64,000 bases of DNA from G965237725 sp965237725 (GCA_965237725.1 OZ250151.1:2604001-2668000); one strand, 5' to 3'; shown: positions 1-8,252, counted from the stretch's first letter. Made by a program: numbers and translations. Notes: generated by a model not told the origin, from the sequence alone.

Positions 1-227
1 TAATCTAAAGATTCTTCATCCCTGAAATCACACCCGATTTGCTCGACGATGTTCATGGCAAAGTTGTGGATCGCTTCCACGCCCTCATCGTCGAGAACAT
101 CGTAAACCGGAATTTTTCGCTGCAACGCCGGATGATGGACTATAGGCGCGTTTTTAATATCGAGTTTTCGCTGCTGACGGCCGCCCTTGCGTTTTGCTTT
201 TTCCGTTGGATTCTTTTTCGTTGGCAT
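1..227 (-). CDS. MttB-family (trimethylamine methyltransferase-like) protein, N-terminal fragment
   Basis: The minus strand is open from an ATG at 225-227 to the window edge, giving about 75 residues; the rest lies outside. After a Lys/Arg-rich start it reads VYDVLDDEGVEAIHNFA and then IVEQIGCDF. This matches the usual N-terminus of the MttB superfamily, in which a basic leader precedes a helix of the type L-x-x-I-x-x-I-x-E-x-x-x-x-I-L-E-x-I-G. Family members move methyl groups from quaternary amines such as trimethylamine or glycine betaine to a corrinoid protein; most non-archaeal members lack pyrrolysine. Substrate and pyrrolysine status cannot be judged from this piece. Family assignment is fairly good, function is open. 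Confidence 0.6.
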   Translation of the reverse strand, partial: MPTKKNPTEKAKRKGGRQQRKLDIKNAPIVHHPALQRKIPVYDVLDDEGVEAIHNFAMNIVEQIGCDFRDEESLD

Positions 228-330
228 CTAAAAACAACCCTTGTGAAAATTTGTTTTACTCTACCATCCACAGTGCTTTTAATTAAGAGGCTGAAGACCG
301 GCTATCGACCAATCTTGGATGATTATCACC

Positions 331-621
331 TTAAAAATGCCTTTGATAATCCATACTTTCATGCAGGACGGCTAGAATGGTCAAATTCCCAGAATCGAAG
401 GTATAGAAAACTTCGCGCTTATCCTGATGAAATGAGTGATATCCCTGTTTTATTTCATCTCGGTTTTTTCCTTGTGTGGGATTTTCAAGCAGCCAATAGA
501 AACGATCAACAATCGCCCTAATATATTTGTCCTTTTGACGTACTCCCCATCTATTTTCGGTATAAACGCCTATTTCGATAAGGTCGATTTCCGCATCCTG
601 CGCGATTTATAATTCCAACAC
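331..621 (-). pseudogene. parE: ParE/RelE-family toxin with in-frame stop near its start
   Basis: Reading the minus strand from a GTG at 619-621, seven bases after the parD stop, gives V-L-E-L, a TAA stop, then IAQDAEIDLIEIGVYTE, WLLENP, a DEIKQGYHSF segment and LHESMDYQRHF before a final TAA at 331-333. Length (about 96 codons) and motif order are those of ParE toxins, which poison DNA gyrase in characterised cases. The internal TAA is codon 5, and no ATG, GTG or TTG occurs soon after it, so as written the toxin cannot be made by normal initiation. Either the toxin is inactivated, a non-standard start such as ATC or ATA is used, or the stop is a sequencing error. It is absent from simple ORF lists because of this stop. 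Confidence 0.75.
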
Positions 622-628
622 GAGTTAG

Positions 629-895
629 TTATTTATTATCCACTACTCCCCGATTAATTTTCTCCATTAATGACTTATAGGAGAATCCCTTGACGATCTT
701 TCCTTCGTTTACTTGTTTCTCCCTATTTGTTAGCAGTGTACGTAGTGCTTCGAGCTTCATATCTTCTTCTTCCATACGACGAAGACCTTCTCGGATCACT
801 TCGCTGGAATTGTTGTAGCGACCCGTACGCACCTTATTTGAAATATACATTTCAAAGTGTTCGCCTAATACTACACTGGTGTTTCTTGCTGGCAT
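629..895 (-). CDS. parD: ParD-family antitoxin
   Basis: An 88-residue protein of the type II antitoxin ParD/CopG-Arc family. The N-terminal part has the ribbon-helix-helix pattern with the typical ParD phrase GRYNNSSEVIREGLRRMEE (about residues 26-44), followed by a charged helical tail that would wrap the toxin. It is the first gene of a parDE pair; the toxin reading frame begins seven bases after its stop. ParD normally neutralises ParE and represses its own promoter, and an inverted repeat lies about 20 bases upstream of the start. The antitoxin is intact although the partner toxin carries a stop codon. Confidence 0.9.
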   Translation of the reverse strand: MPARNTSVVLGEHFEMYISNKVRTGRYNNSSEVIREGLRRMEEEDMKLEALRTLLTNREKQVNEGKIVKGFSYKSLMEKINRGVVDNK

Positions 896-915
896 AGAAA
901 ATTTATTTAATTACG

Positions 916-934
916 GGTATTAATATATAATACC
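916..934 (-). promoter_or_regulatory. Candidate parD operator/promoter inverted repeat
   Basis: An inverted repeat with arms GGTATTA and TAATACC around a five-base AT centre lies 20 bases upstream of the parD start codon. It contains a TATAAT-like core usable as a -10 box. ParD proteins bind such short palindromes over their own promoters. Assignment as operator is inference from position and symmetry. Confidence 0.4.
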
Positions 935-994
935 GCGATTTGGCAGGAATGGGAAGAATATTTAGGGTCAGTAGAAATTCAACAATTCAACAAT

Positions 995-1708
995 TCAACT
1001 ATTGTTATTACTCCGACTCCAGGTATTTGTCACAAAATTTTCTTGCTGGTCACTACTGGATTGAGCTTTGCAATGCTTCACTATTTCTATAGTTAACTCA
1101 ATAATTTCCCTGGCTGCAAAGCCGCCAGGATTGGTTTCCAAAACCGTATTTCCTGTGCCCATACTCGAGGCGAATATCACTCTGTTACCGACTATTGTTT
1201 TGGCGGTAATTGCATTCAGGTTTTGCAGGGTTGATATTGTATCGCGGGTTACCTGGGTGCGGATGTTCGCCCGATTAAGTACCAGTATGGTGGTTTTTTC
1301 CTCTCCAAGCGCCAATTCAATGGTAGGCCCCGTAGCCCACAAGTCCACCGGAGATGGGGTGACCGGGACAATGACGAGATCTGCGCTGTTAAATACGTTG
1401 CGCCCCTCGATGGATATTTTTGGCGGTGTGTCTATGATTACGTAATCGTAGATAGTGGCTAATTTTTTTGCTTCATAGGGCGCCCCCCACGCACTGGCAG
1501 TCTGAAATCCCAGTTCAGATTCTGGAACCTCACCATTGGTCTCATTACGTGCCAGAAACCAGCGTCCTAAACTTCCCTGGGGATCGGTATCCAGAATAGC
1601 CACGCTATGGCCCATGAGCCGGGAGAGGGCGATGGCAAGATGGGCGGCAATGGTTGTCTTTCCCGATCCTCCCTTTTGTTGTGCGATGGTTATGATTTTT
1701 CCAACCAT
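995..1708 (-). CDS. ParA/MinD-family ATPase (orphan)
   Basis: A 237-residue P-loop ATPase of the ParA/Soj type. It has the deviant Walker A motif KGGSGKTT near residues 12-19, a Walker A' segment (ILDTDPQGS, about 39-47) and a Walker B region (YVIIDTPP). ParA proteins use ATP-driven cycling on DNA or membranes to position plasmids, chromosome origins or protein clusters. There is no parB or parS next to it, so this is an orphan of the kind that often positions something other than the main chromosome. It is close to a parDE pair and just before a tandem-repeat scar, a setting typical of accessory DNA. Cargo unknown. Confidence 0.85.
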   Translation of the reverse strand: MVGKIITIAQQKGGSGKTTIAAHLAIALSRLMGHSVAILDTDPQGSLGRWFLARNETNGEVPESELGFQTASAWGAPYEAKKLATIYDYVIIDTPPKISIEGRNVFNSADLVIVPVTPSPVDLWATGPTIELALGEEKTTILVLNRANIRTQVTRDTISTLQNLNAITAKTIVGNRVIFASSMGTGNTVLETNPGGFAAREIIELTIEIVKHCKAQSSSDQQENFVTNTWSRSNNNS

Positions 1709-1782
1709 GTTAATTCCAGTCCAGGTAATTCTTCAGCGATGGTTGGAAGTTTATCAGGCGACCTTGTACAGCGCTATACCAG

Positions 1783-1808
1783 TAATTAAGGGGACTAATT
1801 AAGGGGAC
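1783..1808. repeat. Tandem duplication of a 13-bp element (taattaaggggac x2)
   Basis: The 13-mer TAATTAAGGGGAC occurs twice head to tail (1783-1795 and 1796-1808) and is followed by AGTTTACTTAA. Similar AATTAAGG sequence occurs at about 58,486 in this window. Short sequences of this form often flank REP-associated (RAYT) transposases in gammaproteobacteria; that link is from memory and no transposase is present here. Confidence 0.5.
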
Positions 1809-1819
1809 AGTTTACTTAA

Positions 1820-2776
1820 CTAGACATTATCCAGACAGTACTCGGGATCCTGTTTCTGTTTGGACATGGTTGAAAAAACTTCCCCCATGGCAGCGATCAC
1901 GCCTTTACTCGGTTCTGGCATCTGATCTTTTAGCTGCGCATGCAATGCGGGCAGTGCATGGAATGGCACCATGGGATACATATGATGTTCGATGTGATAA
2001 TTCATGTTGCAATAGAAAAACCCAAGCACAGGATTAACATACATGGTGCGGGTGGTTTTTCGATGATCACGAACTTCCGTGGCCAATGCGCCGTGCTGGG
2101 TGATACGCAAAATACCATGCATGGGTGCGCCTACCATTCTCGGCAGAATCAACAGGCCAATCAGCAACCAGGAATTCATGACTATCGAAACTCCAATTAT
2201 CAAGATATAGGATGACAAATAAATTCGGGCGTTGCGAAAAACTTTTGGCTGCTCACTTTCTGGCACCGAAACCGCAATGAAAGGGTTGGCGTAGCCGAAA
2301 GCCAGCTGGACCATTTCCTTGTTGTAATGCCATATCTGATTCCAACCAGTGAGCAGTCCCAGCATATCTCGCCATCGAACCGCATTGGGTAATAAATATT
2401 CTGCATCCTTTTCAACGATAGAAGTGTATGTGTGGTGTCGCGCATGAACCCAGCGCACGGTAATGGGTTCCCAGTTTTCCATCCAGCTGCTGACATACAA
2501 CAAAATTTCATTGTAGGTATGGTTGCGAAAGGTTGCACCATGACAAGCTTCGTGGCCTGTGGCATTGGTAAATGACCAGACAATGCTGTAAACGATAAAA
2601 ATCGGGATGGCCCATATCGTGTTCCAGGTCAGAACCAGGCAGGCACCCAGGGCGATGACGATTAAAAAGTAAGAACCAAACTGAATTAGTCCATCACGAT
2701 CGTTTCGCTTTGATAATTGCTTGAGGGTTTTACGATCGATATCGCAGCGCAACCATTCTTGATCAGAATCTGACAT
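1820..2776 (-). CDS. Membrane fatty acid desaturase/hydroxylase family protein
   Basis: A 318-residue integral-membrane di-iron protein of the fatty acid desaturase superfamily. The start chosen is the ATG at 2774-2776, which lies 16 bases after the upstream gene; an upstream extension in the same frame would overlap that gene. All three histidine boxes are present: HEACH at 75-79, HARHH at 111-115 and HIEHH at 261-265. Two or more hydrophobic spans precede the first box. Such enzymes use O2 and two irons to desaturate or hydroxylate lipid or hydrophobic substrates. It is the last gene of a minus-strand run with a dehydratase-like enzyme, an aldolase and a dehydrogenase, so it may act on a catabolic substrate rather than on membrane lipid. 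Substrate unknown. Confidence 0.85.
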   Translation of the reverse strand: MSDSDQEWLRCDIDRKTLKQLSKRNDRDGLIQFGSYFLIVIALGACLVLTWNTIWAIPIFIVYSIVWSFTNATGHEACHGATFRNHTYNEILLYVSSWMENWEPITVRWVHARHHTYTSIVEKDAEYLLPNAVRWRDMLGLLTGWNQIWHYNKEMVQLAFGYANPFIAVSVPESEQPKVFRNARIYLSSYILIIGVSIVMNSWLLIGLLILPRMVGAPMHGILRITQHGALATEVRDHRKTTRTMYVNPVLGFFYCNMNYHIEHHMYPMVPFHALPALHAQLKDQMPEPSKGVIAAMGEVFSTMSKQKQDPEYCLDNV

Positions 2777-2792
2777 GTTCAAATATATAAGC

Positions 2793-3878
2793 TTATGAAA
2801 TTTTAGTTTTAGAAATAACGTCCTGATTAAAGGTGAAGCCCAACCCAGGCCGATCCGGGATTCGAACATCGCCTTGATCAAGTTCCAGGTTTTCGTTAAA
2901 CAGCTCCGAGAACCAGGGCATGTGCTCTACAGAAATACAATTCGGCTCCGATCCCGCGATACACAGACTTTGTTCGGTGAACAGGTGAGATGAAATGGGA
3001 ATATTGTAGGTTTCACCGAGCGCCGCAGCGCGGCGAAATTCACTCAAACCCCCGACCCGTTGCAGGTCAGGCATTAGAATATCAACCGCCCCGGCTTCGA
3101 GGATGGCGTGCATGCCATATCGACTGTATTCGGATTCTCCGCTGGCTATGGGGATGTCGACAGCCAATCGGACTTCGGCATGCCCGATCAAATTGTTATA
3201 CGCCACAGGCTCTTCGAACCAACCCAGATCGAATTCTTCCAGGGCTCGGCCCAAAATGATGGCCTGCTTGACCCGCAGTCCCTGGTTGGCATCAACCATC
3301 AGCTCGATGTCGGGGCCGATGGCCTCGCGCAATGCACGAACCCGCTCCACATCATCGCTGATTTTTTTGCTGCCCAGGCGCAGCTTCATTCCGCGAAATC
3401 CAGCAGCAATAAATTCTCCCGCTTCCGCTACACATTCATCGATGGATTGGGATAACCACAATCCGCCGCTGGCATAGGTTTTTACCCGATCCCGGCAACC
3501 GCCAAATATTTTATGTAATGGCTGGTTCGCCGCCTTGCCAATCAAATCCCAACAGGCGGTATCGATGGCCGACAACGCCGCTGCGGAAAATCCCTGGTGA
3601 CCAATAGGATTCATTTCATCCCACATGTTCTGGCCGATTTCACTGACATAGTGCGGGTCGCGGCCTTCGGCCTGGTGGGCAAAGCCGAGAAGCATTTCAT
3701 GCAACGCTTTTATCCGCACCCCATTTAAGGTAAACACATAACTCTCACCGGTGATGCCCTGGTCCGTCTCGAGTTCCAGCAATACACAACCCACACTGCT
3801 CATCTGGTGGATTGCCGTGGCAATGGGTTTGGCCAGTGGCAAATTCACCACTGTGGTTTTGAAATTAGTAATTTTCAT
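2793..3878 (-). CDS. Enolase-superfamily (mandelate racemase-like) enzyme
   Basis: A 361-residue member of the mandelate racemase subgroup of the enolase superfamily. Visible active-site elements are K165-x-R167 (GMKLRLG), metal ligands D196-x-N198, E222 or E223 in WFEEP and E248 in ASGE, and a likely Asp/His dyad with D271 (PDLQRVGG) and H298 (SSHLFTE). Members abstract a proton alpha to a carboxylate and racemise or dehydrate sugar acids and related compounds. The KxR/His arrangement fits a mandelate-racemase-type acid-sugar dehydratase or racemase. It sits between a class II aldolase and a desaturase-type gene in one minus-strand group, which suggests degradation of a hydroxylated acid. 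Exact substrate cannot be given. Confidence 0.88.
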   Translation of the reverse strand: MKITNFKTTVVNLPLAKPIATAIHQMSSVGCVLLELETDQGITGESYVFTLNGVRIKALHEMLLGFAHQAEGRDPHYVSEIGQNMWDEMNPIGHQGFSAAALSAIDTACWDLIGKAANQPLHKIFGGCRDRVKTYASGGLWLSQSIDECVAEAGEFIAAGFRGMKLRLGSKKISDDVERVRALREAIGPDIELMVDANQGLRVKQAIILGRALEEFDLGWFEEPVAYNNLIGHAEVRLAVDIPIASGESEYSRYGMHAILEAGAVDILMPDLQRVGGLSEFRRAAALGETYNIPISSHLFTEQSLCIAGSEPNCISVEHMPWFSELFNENLELDQGDVRIPDRPGLGFTFNQDVISKTKIS

Positions 3879-3898
3879 CCCAGGACGCGAAACCTGAA

Positions 3899-4672
3899 TT
3901 AGTTTTTATAAGACGGATCTGCCCGATCGCAGCGTCGCTTGAGCGCCGGCCATTCAAATTTTCCTGGGGAAAATGCTTCATATTGTTTCGAAGACATGGC
4001 CCACATTTCAGGGGTTGCCGGTTCCAGCTCGAGACCCGAACTCTGGGCCTGGACCGCGACCTCGCACATGCGAATGGCGTAGTACATGTTCATGAATGCC
4101 GCACCCGCGGTTTCACCGACGGTGAGAAATCCGTGGTTACGCATGATTAAAACGGTGTTGTCTCCGAGATTGTCAGCGATGCGAAATCGCTCATCCAGAT
4201 CAACGGACAGGCCTTCCCAATTATGATAACCGACCTTGCCATAGAGCATGGAAGAATCCTGCACCCAGAATGGAATGCCGTCCTTGAACGCAGTTGCGGC
4301 CAATGCGGTAGGGGGGTGGGCGTGAAAGACAAATTTATTATGGGGGTGGTGGAGATGAATGGCGCTATGGATTACAAACCCTGCGGTGTTAACGTCGGGT
4401 GGACCTTCGAGCACATTGCCGTGTTCATCTACCTTGATAAGATTGGATGCAGTAATTTCTTCGTATAACAACCCGAAGCGGTGCATCAAAAAGGTGTGGT
4501 CGGTACCGGGTACCCGGGCGGTGATGTGATTCCAGATGGTGTCGTCCCAGCCCATTAATTGTGTCAACCGGAACATCGCCGCCAGATCAACTCGAACCGC
4601 CCATTCTTCTTCGCTGGCGGCAACTGCACCTTCGACACTTTTAAAATTTTCCGCACTCACTTCTTTGTTCAT
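3899..4672 (-). CDS. Class II aldolase/adducin family protein
   Basis: A 257-residue protein of the class II aldolase/adducin family, which includes fuculose-phosphate aldolase and related zinc lyases. The zinc-binding HAH motif (residues 117-119, FHAHPP) and the downstream RNHG motif with H180 are present. The usual acid/base glutamate region is less clear, so lyase, epimerase or decarboxylase activity are all possible. It is 21 bases upstream of the enolase-superfamily gene and 14 bases downstream of the dehydrogenase gene, so the three are probably cotranscribed. In such operons the aldolase typically cleaves or decarboxylates the keto acid made by its neighbours. Confidence 0.85.
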   Translation of the reverse strand: MNKEVSAENFKSVEGAVAASEEEWAVRVDLAAMFRLTQLMGWDDTIWNHITARVPGTDHTFLMHRFGLLYEEITASNLIKVDEHGNVLEGPPDVNTAGFVIHSAIHLHHPHNKFVFHAHPPTALAATAFKDGIPFWVQDSSMLYGKVGYHNWEGLSVDLDERFRIADNLGDNTVLIMRNHGFLTVGETAGAAFMNMYYAIRMCEVAVQAQSSGLELEPATPEMWAMSSKQYEAFSPGKFEWPALKRRCDRADPSYKN

Positions 4673-4685
4673 CTTCTAGCCTCTA

Positions 4686-5576
4686 TTAATTTTTGCGTAA
4701 ATAGGTATTGTTATCTTCTTCGAGCAATCGTACCGCCTTGAGGTGATTGGCGTCGAAACCATATTGATCGATAGCCCGCGCATAGGTTTCGGTGGTCAGG
4801 TCGCACATGGGTAGTTTTATGCCCAGATTTTCAGCCATCTCCTCCGCCAGCTTCATGTCCTTATGAGCAAGCCCCAAAGTAAATGTCGGGTCGTAGTCAC
4901 CGTCCAGAATGGGCGGCCCATATCGATCCGCCACATAACTTCGCCCCGTGCTGGTCTGGATAATTTCCAGCATTTGTTGTGGATCGACGCCACCCTTTAC
5001 TCCCAGCATTAGCGCTTCGGACAATGCCAGGGAATGTAAGTAACACAAAACCACCTGGGAAATTTTAGCCGAATAACCGGCGCCGATGGGACCGAGATGG
5101 GTGATGCGCTCACCCAGCACTTCCAGCACTGGTAGATATTCTTCAAAAACGGTTTTATCGCCACCGACCAGGATATTCAGAGTGCCTGCCCGGGCGCCTT
5201 CATCACCTCCAGATACCGGGCTATCCAGAAATTCGATGTTCCGCTCATGGGCTTTTTTACTAATTCGGCCACATACGTCCAGATTGTTGGTGCTGAGATC
5301 TATCCAGGCTGCGCCGGATTGAATGCTATGAAAAATTCCGTTTTCACCAAAGGCCACATCATCAACCTGTTTCGGTCCAGGCAATGAGGTCAGTATTAGA
5401 TCAGCATCGGACACCGCCTGGGCAATGCTATGAGCGGATTTTGCCCCCAGTTCCACCAGTTTTTCGGCACGGCTTGGTTCGATGTCAAATCCACTGACAT
5501 CATAGTCACCCGTTTTTATCAGGTTGGCACACATAGGATTTCCCATAACCCCAAGGCCTAAAAACGCAATTTTCAT
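4686..5576 (-). CDS. NAD(P)-dependent beta-hydroxyacid dehydrogenase (3-HIBADH-like)
   Basis: A protein of about 296 residues of the 3-hydroxyisobutyrate/6-phosphogluconate dehydrogenase-like family. It has an N-terminal Rossmann fingerprint (FLGLGVMG), the substrate-binding segment DSPVSGG at about residue 118 and the catalytic-lysine segment GAGYSAK (K at about 171). The ATG at 5574-5576 is preferred to a GTG three codons upstream because the Rossmann strand normally begins right after the start. It is the first gene of the minus-strand catabolic run and is divergent from a LysR regulator about 110 bases away. It would oxidise or reduce a short hydroxyacid or semialdehyde; the exact substrate is not visible. 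Confidence 0.88.
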   Translation of the reverse strand: MKIAFLGLGVMGNPMCANLIKTGDYDVSGFDIEPSRAEKLVELGAKSAHSIAQAVSDADLILTSLPGPKQVDDVAFGENGIFHSIQSGAAWIDLSTNNLDVCGRISKKAHERNIEFLDSPVSGGDEGARAGTLNILVGGDKTVFEEYLPVLEVLGERITHLGPIGAGYSAKISQVVLCYLHSLALSEALMLGVKGGVDPQQMLEIIQTSTGRSYVADRYGPPILDGDYDPTFTLGLAHKDMKLAEEMAENLGIKLPMCDLTTETYARAIDQYGFDANHLKAVRLLEEDNNTYLRKN

Positions 5577-5659
5577 TGATGTCACATTTAAGTTATTAAT
5601 CTGGAACCGGGATTGTATATCGGCTTAGTTAATCAAGTATAATGAATATTATTGCATTG

Positions 5660-5673
5660 TTATATCGATATAA
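5660..5673. promoter_or_regulatory. Perfect 14-bp palindrome, candidate LysR-type operator
   Basis: TTATATCGATATAA is a perfect palindrome 12 bases before the lysR start codon, in the interval between lysR and the divergent dehydrogenase gene. A TATAAT box on the plus strand lies at 5638-5643. LysR-type regulators commonly bind dyads in such intervals and repress their own gene. The role is inferred from position only. Confidence 0.4.
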
Positions 5674-5685
5674 TGGATATAAAAA

Positions 5686-6546
5686 ATGAATATTGAGAAT
5701 ATGCGCGCCTTCCTTGAAATCGCCTCCGCTGGCAGTTTCCAGGATGCTGCCCAGCGCTTGCATATAACCCAGTCGGCCATTAGCGCCCGGATCAAGCATC
5801 TGGAAGAGCGACTTAATCGTCAACTTTATCTGCGCAAGCGCAGCGGTGTGGAATTAACCCATGCCGGCCAGCAATTTCTGCGCCATGCCCAGTACTGCGT
5901 TCAATCCTGGGAGCGGGCTCAGCAGGAAATTGCGCTACCCGTTGAAATCGATAATATCATTGGACTAGGTGTCCATCTGTATTATTGGGATCGAGTGATT
6001 AATCCCTGGTCCAGCTGGATGGAATTACATGCTTCCCAGTTCGCAACCCGCATTGTTTCGGAATATTCCGACAAACTTCTGAGTATGCTTCGCGATGGCA
6101 TGCTCGATCTGGCCCTGGTTTACCAGGTGCGACAAAACGCCAACTTCACCGTAGAGGATTTTTCTGAGGAAACCCTGGTTCTGGTTTCAACGGAGCATCG
6201 CGCTATAAACACCGGCTGGACCCCGGGCTATATCATGGTGGATTGGGGTGATAAATTCAGCGCCGAACACGCCGCGGCATTCCCAGACTCACCACCGCCA
6301 AAACTGGTTATCGGTTCCGAAGCTGTGGCCCTGGCTCATGTGCTGAAAAATGGCGGGTCGGGCTACTTTCTTGAATCCGACGTAGCAGTATCCCTCGAAT
6401 CCGGGACACTGGTTCGGGTAAAAGATGCGCCGACGTTTAAGCGTAAAAGCTATCTGGTTTACCGCAAAGACACCGCAATACCCGAACCCATCAACACCGC
6501 TATCCACGGCCTTCGGGAAGTATTAATCAACGGGGCCAACCTGTGA
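5686..6546 (+). CDS. LysR-family transcriptional regulator
   Basis: A 286-residue LysR-type regulator. The N-terminal winged helix-turn-helix is clear (MRAFLEIASAGSFQDAAQRL and ITQSAISARIKHLEE, residues 5-50), followed by an effector-binding domain of normal length. It is divergent from the dehydrogenase gene and overlaps the next gene by four bases (GTGA), so it is cotranscribed with the dioxygenase-like gene. It is the obvious local regulator for the flanking catabolic genes, probably sensing a pathway compound. Confidence 0.92.
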   Translation: MNIENMRAFLEIASAGSFQDAAQRLHITQSAISARIKHLEERLNRQLYLRKRSGVELTHAGQQFLRHAQYCVQSWERAQQEIALPVEIDNIIGLGVHLYYWDRVINPWSSWMELHASQFATRIVSEYSDKLLSMLRDGMLDLALVYQVRQNANFTVEDFSEETLVLVSTEHRAINTGWTPGYIMVDWGDKFSAEHAAAFPDSPPPKLVIGSEAVALAHVLKNGGSGYFLESDVAVSLESGTLVRVKDAPTFKRKSYLVYRKDTAIPEPINTAIHGLREVLINGANL

Positions 6547-7331
6547 ATACAGATCACTTTTATAAAATCAGCTGGGGTCGATTTCCGTTCGATCCCATAT
6601 TAAAACGATGGGTAGATCAGGCGCTGCCCCTTGCCCGCGCAGCAGTGGTAGCAAAAGAAAATGCACAGTGGCTACGTTGTGGCGGAACCTGGTTCGTGGG
6701 CGTGAATGCCCTGACCAATGATCCGACGGGGAAAGTGGGTGATCGTGATCTTGCAGGGGACGCCATTGAATTCGTTCATCAAAATATCGTGCCGCCCGGC
6801 TTCGAATGGGATGCCGCCCAAATATCGGTTTGCTATCCCGGATACCCCCAACCCGGAGAGTCAGAATCATCAGCGGCACTTCGTTTTCGTCTCGAGCGGG
6901 ACTCAGCCCATGTGGATGGCCTGCTTCCCGAAGGGGGGCAGCGGCAGCGGCATCTGCGTGAATACCACGGTTTCATCCTCGGTATTCCGCTAGTGGATTT
7001 CAATGAGGACGCGTCGCCATTTGTGGTTTGGGAAGGATCCCATGAAATTATCCGTGCCGCATTTACGCAACGGTTCAAAGGTTTGGGCGTTGATAAATGG
7101 GGGGATGAGGATATTACCGAAATTTATCAACAAACCCGAAAGCAGGTTTTCGATAGCTGTAAACGGGTTGAACTGCACGCCAATCCCGGAGAGGCGTTTA
7201 TTGTTCATCGCCTGGCTGTGCACGGTGTTGCGCCCTGGCAGGATGGCGCTGTTGCCGGCAAAGACGGTCGAATGATCTGTTATTTTCGCCCTGAAACCGG
7301 TGGGCCGCAAACCTGGCTGGAAGCACCCTAG
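6543..7331 (+). CDS. Phytanoyl-CoA dioxygenase-like (2-oxoglutarate/Fe(II)) oxygenase
   Basis: A 262-residue protein starting at a GTG that overlaps the lysR stop. It carries an Fe(II)-binding HxD (H123-V-D125, in DSAHVDGL), a distal histidine in the HRLAVHG segment (H222 or H227) and a 2-oxoglutarate-binding arginine candidate near R243 (GRMICYFRP). This pattern fits the PhyH branch of 2OG oxygenases, whose bacterial members hydroxylate small molecules such as ectoine or demethylate or dealkylate substrates. Translational coupling to lysR and proximity to the aldolase/dehydratase run suggest it opens the pathway by hydroxylating the substrate. The family call is motif-based; overall similarity to characterised enzymes cannot be judged here. 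Confidence 0.7.
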   Translation: MNTDHFYKISWGRFPFDPILKRWVDQALPLARAAVVAKENAQWLRCGGTWFVGVNALTNDPTGKVGDRDLAGDAIEFVHQNIVPPGFEWDAAQISVCYPGYPQPGESESSAALRFRLERDSAHVDGLLPEGGQRQRHLREYHGFILGIPLVDFNEDASPFVVWEGSHEIIRAAFTQRFKGLGVDKWGDEDITEIYQQTRKQVFDSCKRVELHANPGEAFIVHRLAVHGVAPWQDGAVAGKDGRMICYFRPETGGPQTWLEAP

Positions 7332-7347
7332 ACGTTACCCAGACATT

Positions 7348-8211
7348 TCAGGTTGCCAGTTTACCAGCCCATCGTTGCCTGAATCGATTCATACTCCAGA
7401 TACTCAAATCCCAGGGATGAGAATGAAGCTCCCCAGTTTTGGGGTCCGCCGGCGCATAGGGTGCGGGACCAAATTCGGGACATATGGATAGAAACTTTCT
7501 GCCTTCTGCTTTGCGCTTTTTGATAATACGATCCCACCAGGATTCGTAAAGCTCGGTCCATTTAAATCCCTCGCCAATTCTAGGGTCGGCAACCTGAGGA
7601 CGGTGAAGATCTCCAACCCGGGCATGGACATGGTCGGCGCGGTCGATTGCGATATCCATCATGGCGTGTTTTTCCGGGTCGTCTACAATGGACATCATGC
7701 CATTTTCGTCGGCCACGCTGGATGCGCTGGTTTGCATATTCCCTTCGGAGACCACGGTGAAATGACTGAAGTCGGCACAAATTCTTAAATCCGGCAGGGC
7801 TTCCAGATATCTTTTTGTCCCCCATGGGCTATACAAGGTACAGCGACGATGAGTTTCGAAAACCACCTGTACATCGGTTTCGTTTTTAGCGATTTCCATA
7901 CAGTCTTTGAAAAATGCCAGGCCCTGATCGAAATCATAATAATCACGGCCGCCATGACAGTTAACGATGCTGGGTTTATACGTCAGCGCTCGGGCAAGCT
8001 CACCTCGAAAGGCATCTACGGTCGGCGCCACCAGAGCGGCATTAAACACCAGACTGGTTTGATCACACAACTCCAAAAACTGATTTGCGGGGATGTCGAC
8101 AAAAAAACATTCCACACCGTCGAAACCCGCTTCAGAAAATACCTGGAGTCGCTGGGGCAAATCTCCAAGGTATTCCATTCCCCAGTCGCTTTTAGTGATG
8201 ATTAATTCCAA
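7348..8211 (-). CDS. Xylose isomerase-like TIM-barrel protein (sugar phosphate isomerase/epimerase family)
   Basis: A protein of about 287 residues of the AP-endonuclease-2/xylose-isomerase-like TIM-barrel family. The start chosen is the TTG at 8209-8211, giving MELIITKSDWGM, because an AAGAG sequence lies about eight bases upstream and the longer open frame runs into the neighbouring gene. Metal-ligand-type segments are seen: FDGVECF, VVFETHRR, ICADFSHF, HVHARVGD and CPEFGP, spaced as in hydroxypyruvate isomerase-type and epimerase-type members. It converges on the dioxygenase-like gene with 16 bases between stops and follows a small ABM-fold gene. A role in isomerising a pathway intermediate is likely but the substrate is unknown. 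Confidence 0.82.
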   Translation of the reverse strand: MELIITKSDWGMEYLGDLPQRLQVFSEAGFDGVECFFVDIPANQFLELCDQTSLVFNAALVAPTVDAFRGELARALTYKPSIVNCHGGRDYYDFDQGLAFFKDCMEIAKNETDVQVVFETHRRCTLYSPWGTKRYLEALPDLRICADFSHFTVVSEGNMQTSASSVADENGMMSIVDDPEKHAMMDIAIDRADHVHARVGDLHRPQVADPRIGEGFKWTELYESWWDRIIKKRKAEGRKFLSICPEFGPAPYAPADPKTGELHSHPWDLSIWSMNRFRQRWAGKLAT

Positions 8212-8252
8212 AACGAACACTCTTTTGATTGCAATTGTGGTTATTGAAAATT

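Noticed and set aside
39..521. Plus-strand 160-codon open frame at the left edge
   Set aside because: It lies antisense to both the MttB-like N-terminus and the ParE frame, which have clear family motifs; it has no family resemblance of its own.
2200..2583. Minus-strand 127-codon frame inside the desaturase gene
   Set aside because: It is a shadow in another frame of the desaturase, whose three histidine boxes are in the main frame.
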